Source: an archaeon (GTDB lineage: Archaea > EX4484-52 > B79-G9). Taken from it: a stretch of DNA of 5,037 nucleotides. The translations under genes were made by a program, and so were the position numbers. Below the pieces are notes generated by a model. It ran no database searches, had not been told where the DNA came from, and saw only the letters and a list, made by a program, of their open reading frames with translations. The DNA is taken from NCBI GenBank assembly GCA_013139905.1, contig WSZW01000048.1, positions 1 to 5,037 of the forward strand, read 5' to 3'. Below are positions 4,567 through 5,037 of this stretch, piece by piece; position 1 is the stretch's first letter, and each line of letters starts with the position of its first letter.

Positions 4567-4902
4567 ATGACTAGTGTGCAAGAAAAATTTGATATTATAG
4601 GAAAGAAATTATGCTGTTCTACAATATTAAATATTGATTATAATTTTGAATATAATCAAATGATTTTAACATGTTTAAATGGTAATGAACAATTTTTATA
4701 TTATTGTAATAAACCGCTTGAATTTACCATATTAAATTCATTTTGTAGTTTAATACCGCCAAACCCTTTAAAACAATTAAAAATAGATGAAGAAATTAAA
4801 AGGTGGTTAACACTGACACCAGGGCTTGATTTAAAATGTCCACAGTGTAAAAAGGAACTTAGTTTTAACGCGATAGAACGATATTATCAGTTACATGGGT
4901 GA
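4567..4902 (+). CDS. Small hypothetical protein with C-terminal CPxC (111 aa)
   Basis: I do not recognise this protein. It starts MTSVQEKFDIIGKKLCCSTI, continues with probable strands (LNIDYNFEYNQMILTCLNG and EQFLYYC), and ends with a charged helix around 70-82 followed by LKCPQCKKELSFNAIERYYQ (89-108). The terminal CPQC with a following helix resembles half of a zinc knuckle. Five further cysteines (C16, C17, C36, C47, C60) could supply other ligands, though no paired CxxC is visible. An in-frame ATG at 4555 would add four residues, but it lies within the preceding gene. ATG 4567 has GGTAAG (4557-4562) just upstream and follows the preceding TAA by one base, so I prefer it. The stop lies 6 bases before the next start. 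Confidence 0.8.
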   Translation: MTSVQEKFDIIGKKLCCSTILNIDYNFEYNQMILTCLNGNEQFLYYCNKPLEFTILNSFCSLIPPNPLKQLKIDEEIKRWLTLTPGLDLKCPQCKKELSFNAIERYYQLHG

Positions 4903-4908
4903 TAAATA

Positions 4909-5037
4909 ATGCGAGAATATTGTGATAATACACAAACCTTTAATCAAAGTCAACATCCAGAATTACATGTTGGTGAAACATTTTACACAAACGTTGAGAA
5001 AGGTAAAAAATTACGAAAACTTGATTTAACTAATCGT
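4909..5037 (+). CDS. Hypothetical protein, 3' end cut by window edge
   Basis: The first 43 codons of a gene are present. They read MREYCDNTQTFNQSQHPELH and continue VGETFYTNVEKGKKLRKLDL. The GE.F.TN stretch (22-28) is reminiscent of small phage proteins with a GE.F..N core, but too little is visible to assign it. The start has only a weak ribosome binding site (GGGTGA at 4897-4902, merged with the previous stop). The open frame to the window edge, correct spacing and matching codon use support it as a gene. Confidence 0.65.
   Translation, partial: MREYCDNTQTFNQSQHPELHVGETFYTNVEKGKKLRKLDLTNR

Noticed and set aside
1..5037. tRNA genes, CRISPR arrays, insertion sequences, inverted terminal repeats and rho-independent terminators
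   Set aside because: I looked for cloverleaf-like segments, regularly spaced direct repeats, transposase motifs, and GC-rich hairpins followed by T-runs. None was seen; gaps between genes are too short to hold most of these.

Overview
The window looks like part of the genome of a tailed bacteriophage or a related phage-like element. It is AT-rich (about one third G+C by eye) and every gene I can support lies on the + strand. Genes are short (54 to 289 codons) and are separated by at most about 21 bases or overlap by 4 bases at ATGA. Most are preceded by a recognisable Shine-Dalgarno sequence. Products are mostly small proteins without an assigned function, several carrying CxxC pairs. No structural, replication, integration, tRNA or host-like metabolic gene is present, so neither the host nor the phage group can be named. 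Stops are TAA and TGA and the long frames contain no in-frame TAG, so the standard bacterial code fits.

Layout: 1-212 holds no long gene, only the end of an upstream frame and a chain of very short overlapping ORFs, two with good ribosome binding sites. 213-497 encodes a 94-residue Cys-containing protein. 512-958 encodes a single-pass membrane protein and 971-1840 a Cys-rich protein with a long C-terminal extension. 1843-2160 (an SH3-like phage protein, from recalled family resemblance), 2157-2822 and 2819-2989 (56 residues) are coupled by ATGA overlaps. 3013-3234 (CxxC protein) and 3244-3621 are unrecognised. 3643-3972 encodes a second single-pass membrane protein and 3985-4389 a second, shorter Cys-rich protein. 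4401-4565 (54 residues), 4567-4902 (C-terminal CPxC) and a gene cut by the window end (4909 onward) close the window.

The main structural observation is a repeated two-gene module: membrane protein, then a 12-base gap containing GGTAAA, then a Cys-rich protein starting MYKI. It occurs at 512-1840 and 3643-4389. The two Cys-rich proteins are clear paralogs over about 110 residues and then diverge completely: one continues into an SH3/KOW-like region, the other ends in a short hydrophobic tail. The membrane partners are not obviously related to each other. The ribosome-binding leaders are also repeated, including an exact 16-mer (69-84 and 496-511) and an exact 14-mer (2995-3008 and 3968-3981). 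This suggests that the region grew by duplication and shuffling of small gene cassettes together with their leaders. What the module does cannot be read from the sequence. Co-transcription of all genes is likely from the spacing, but no convincing promoter or terminator was seen.
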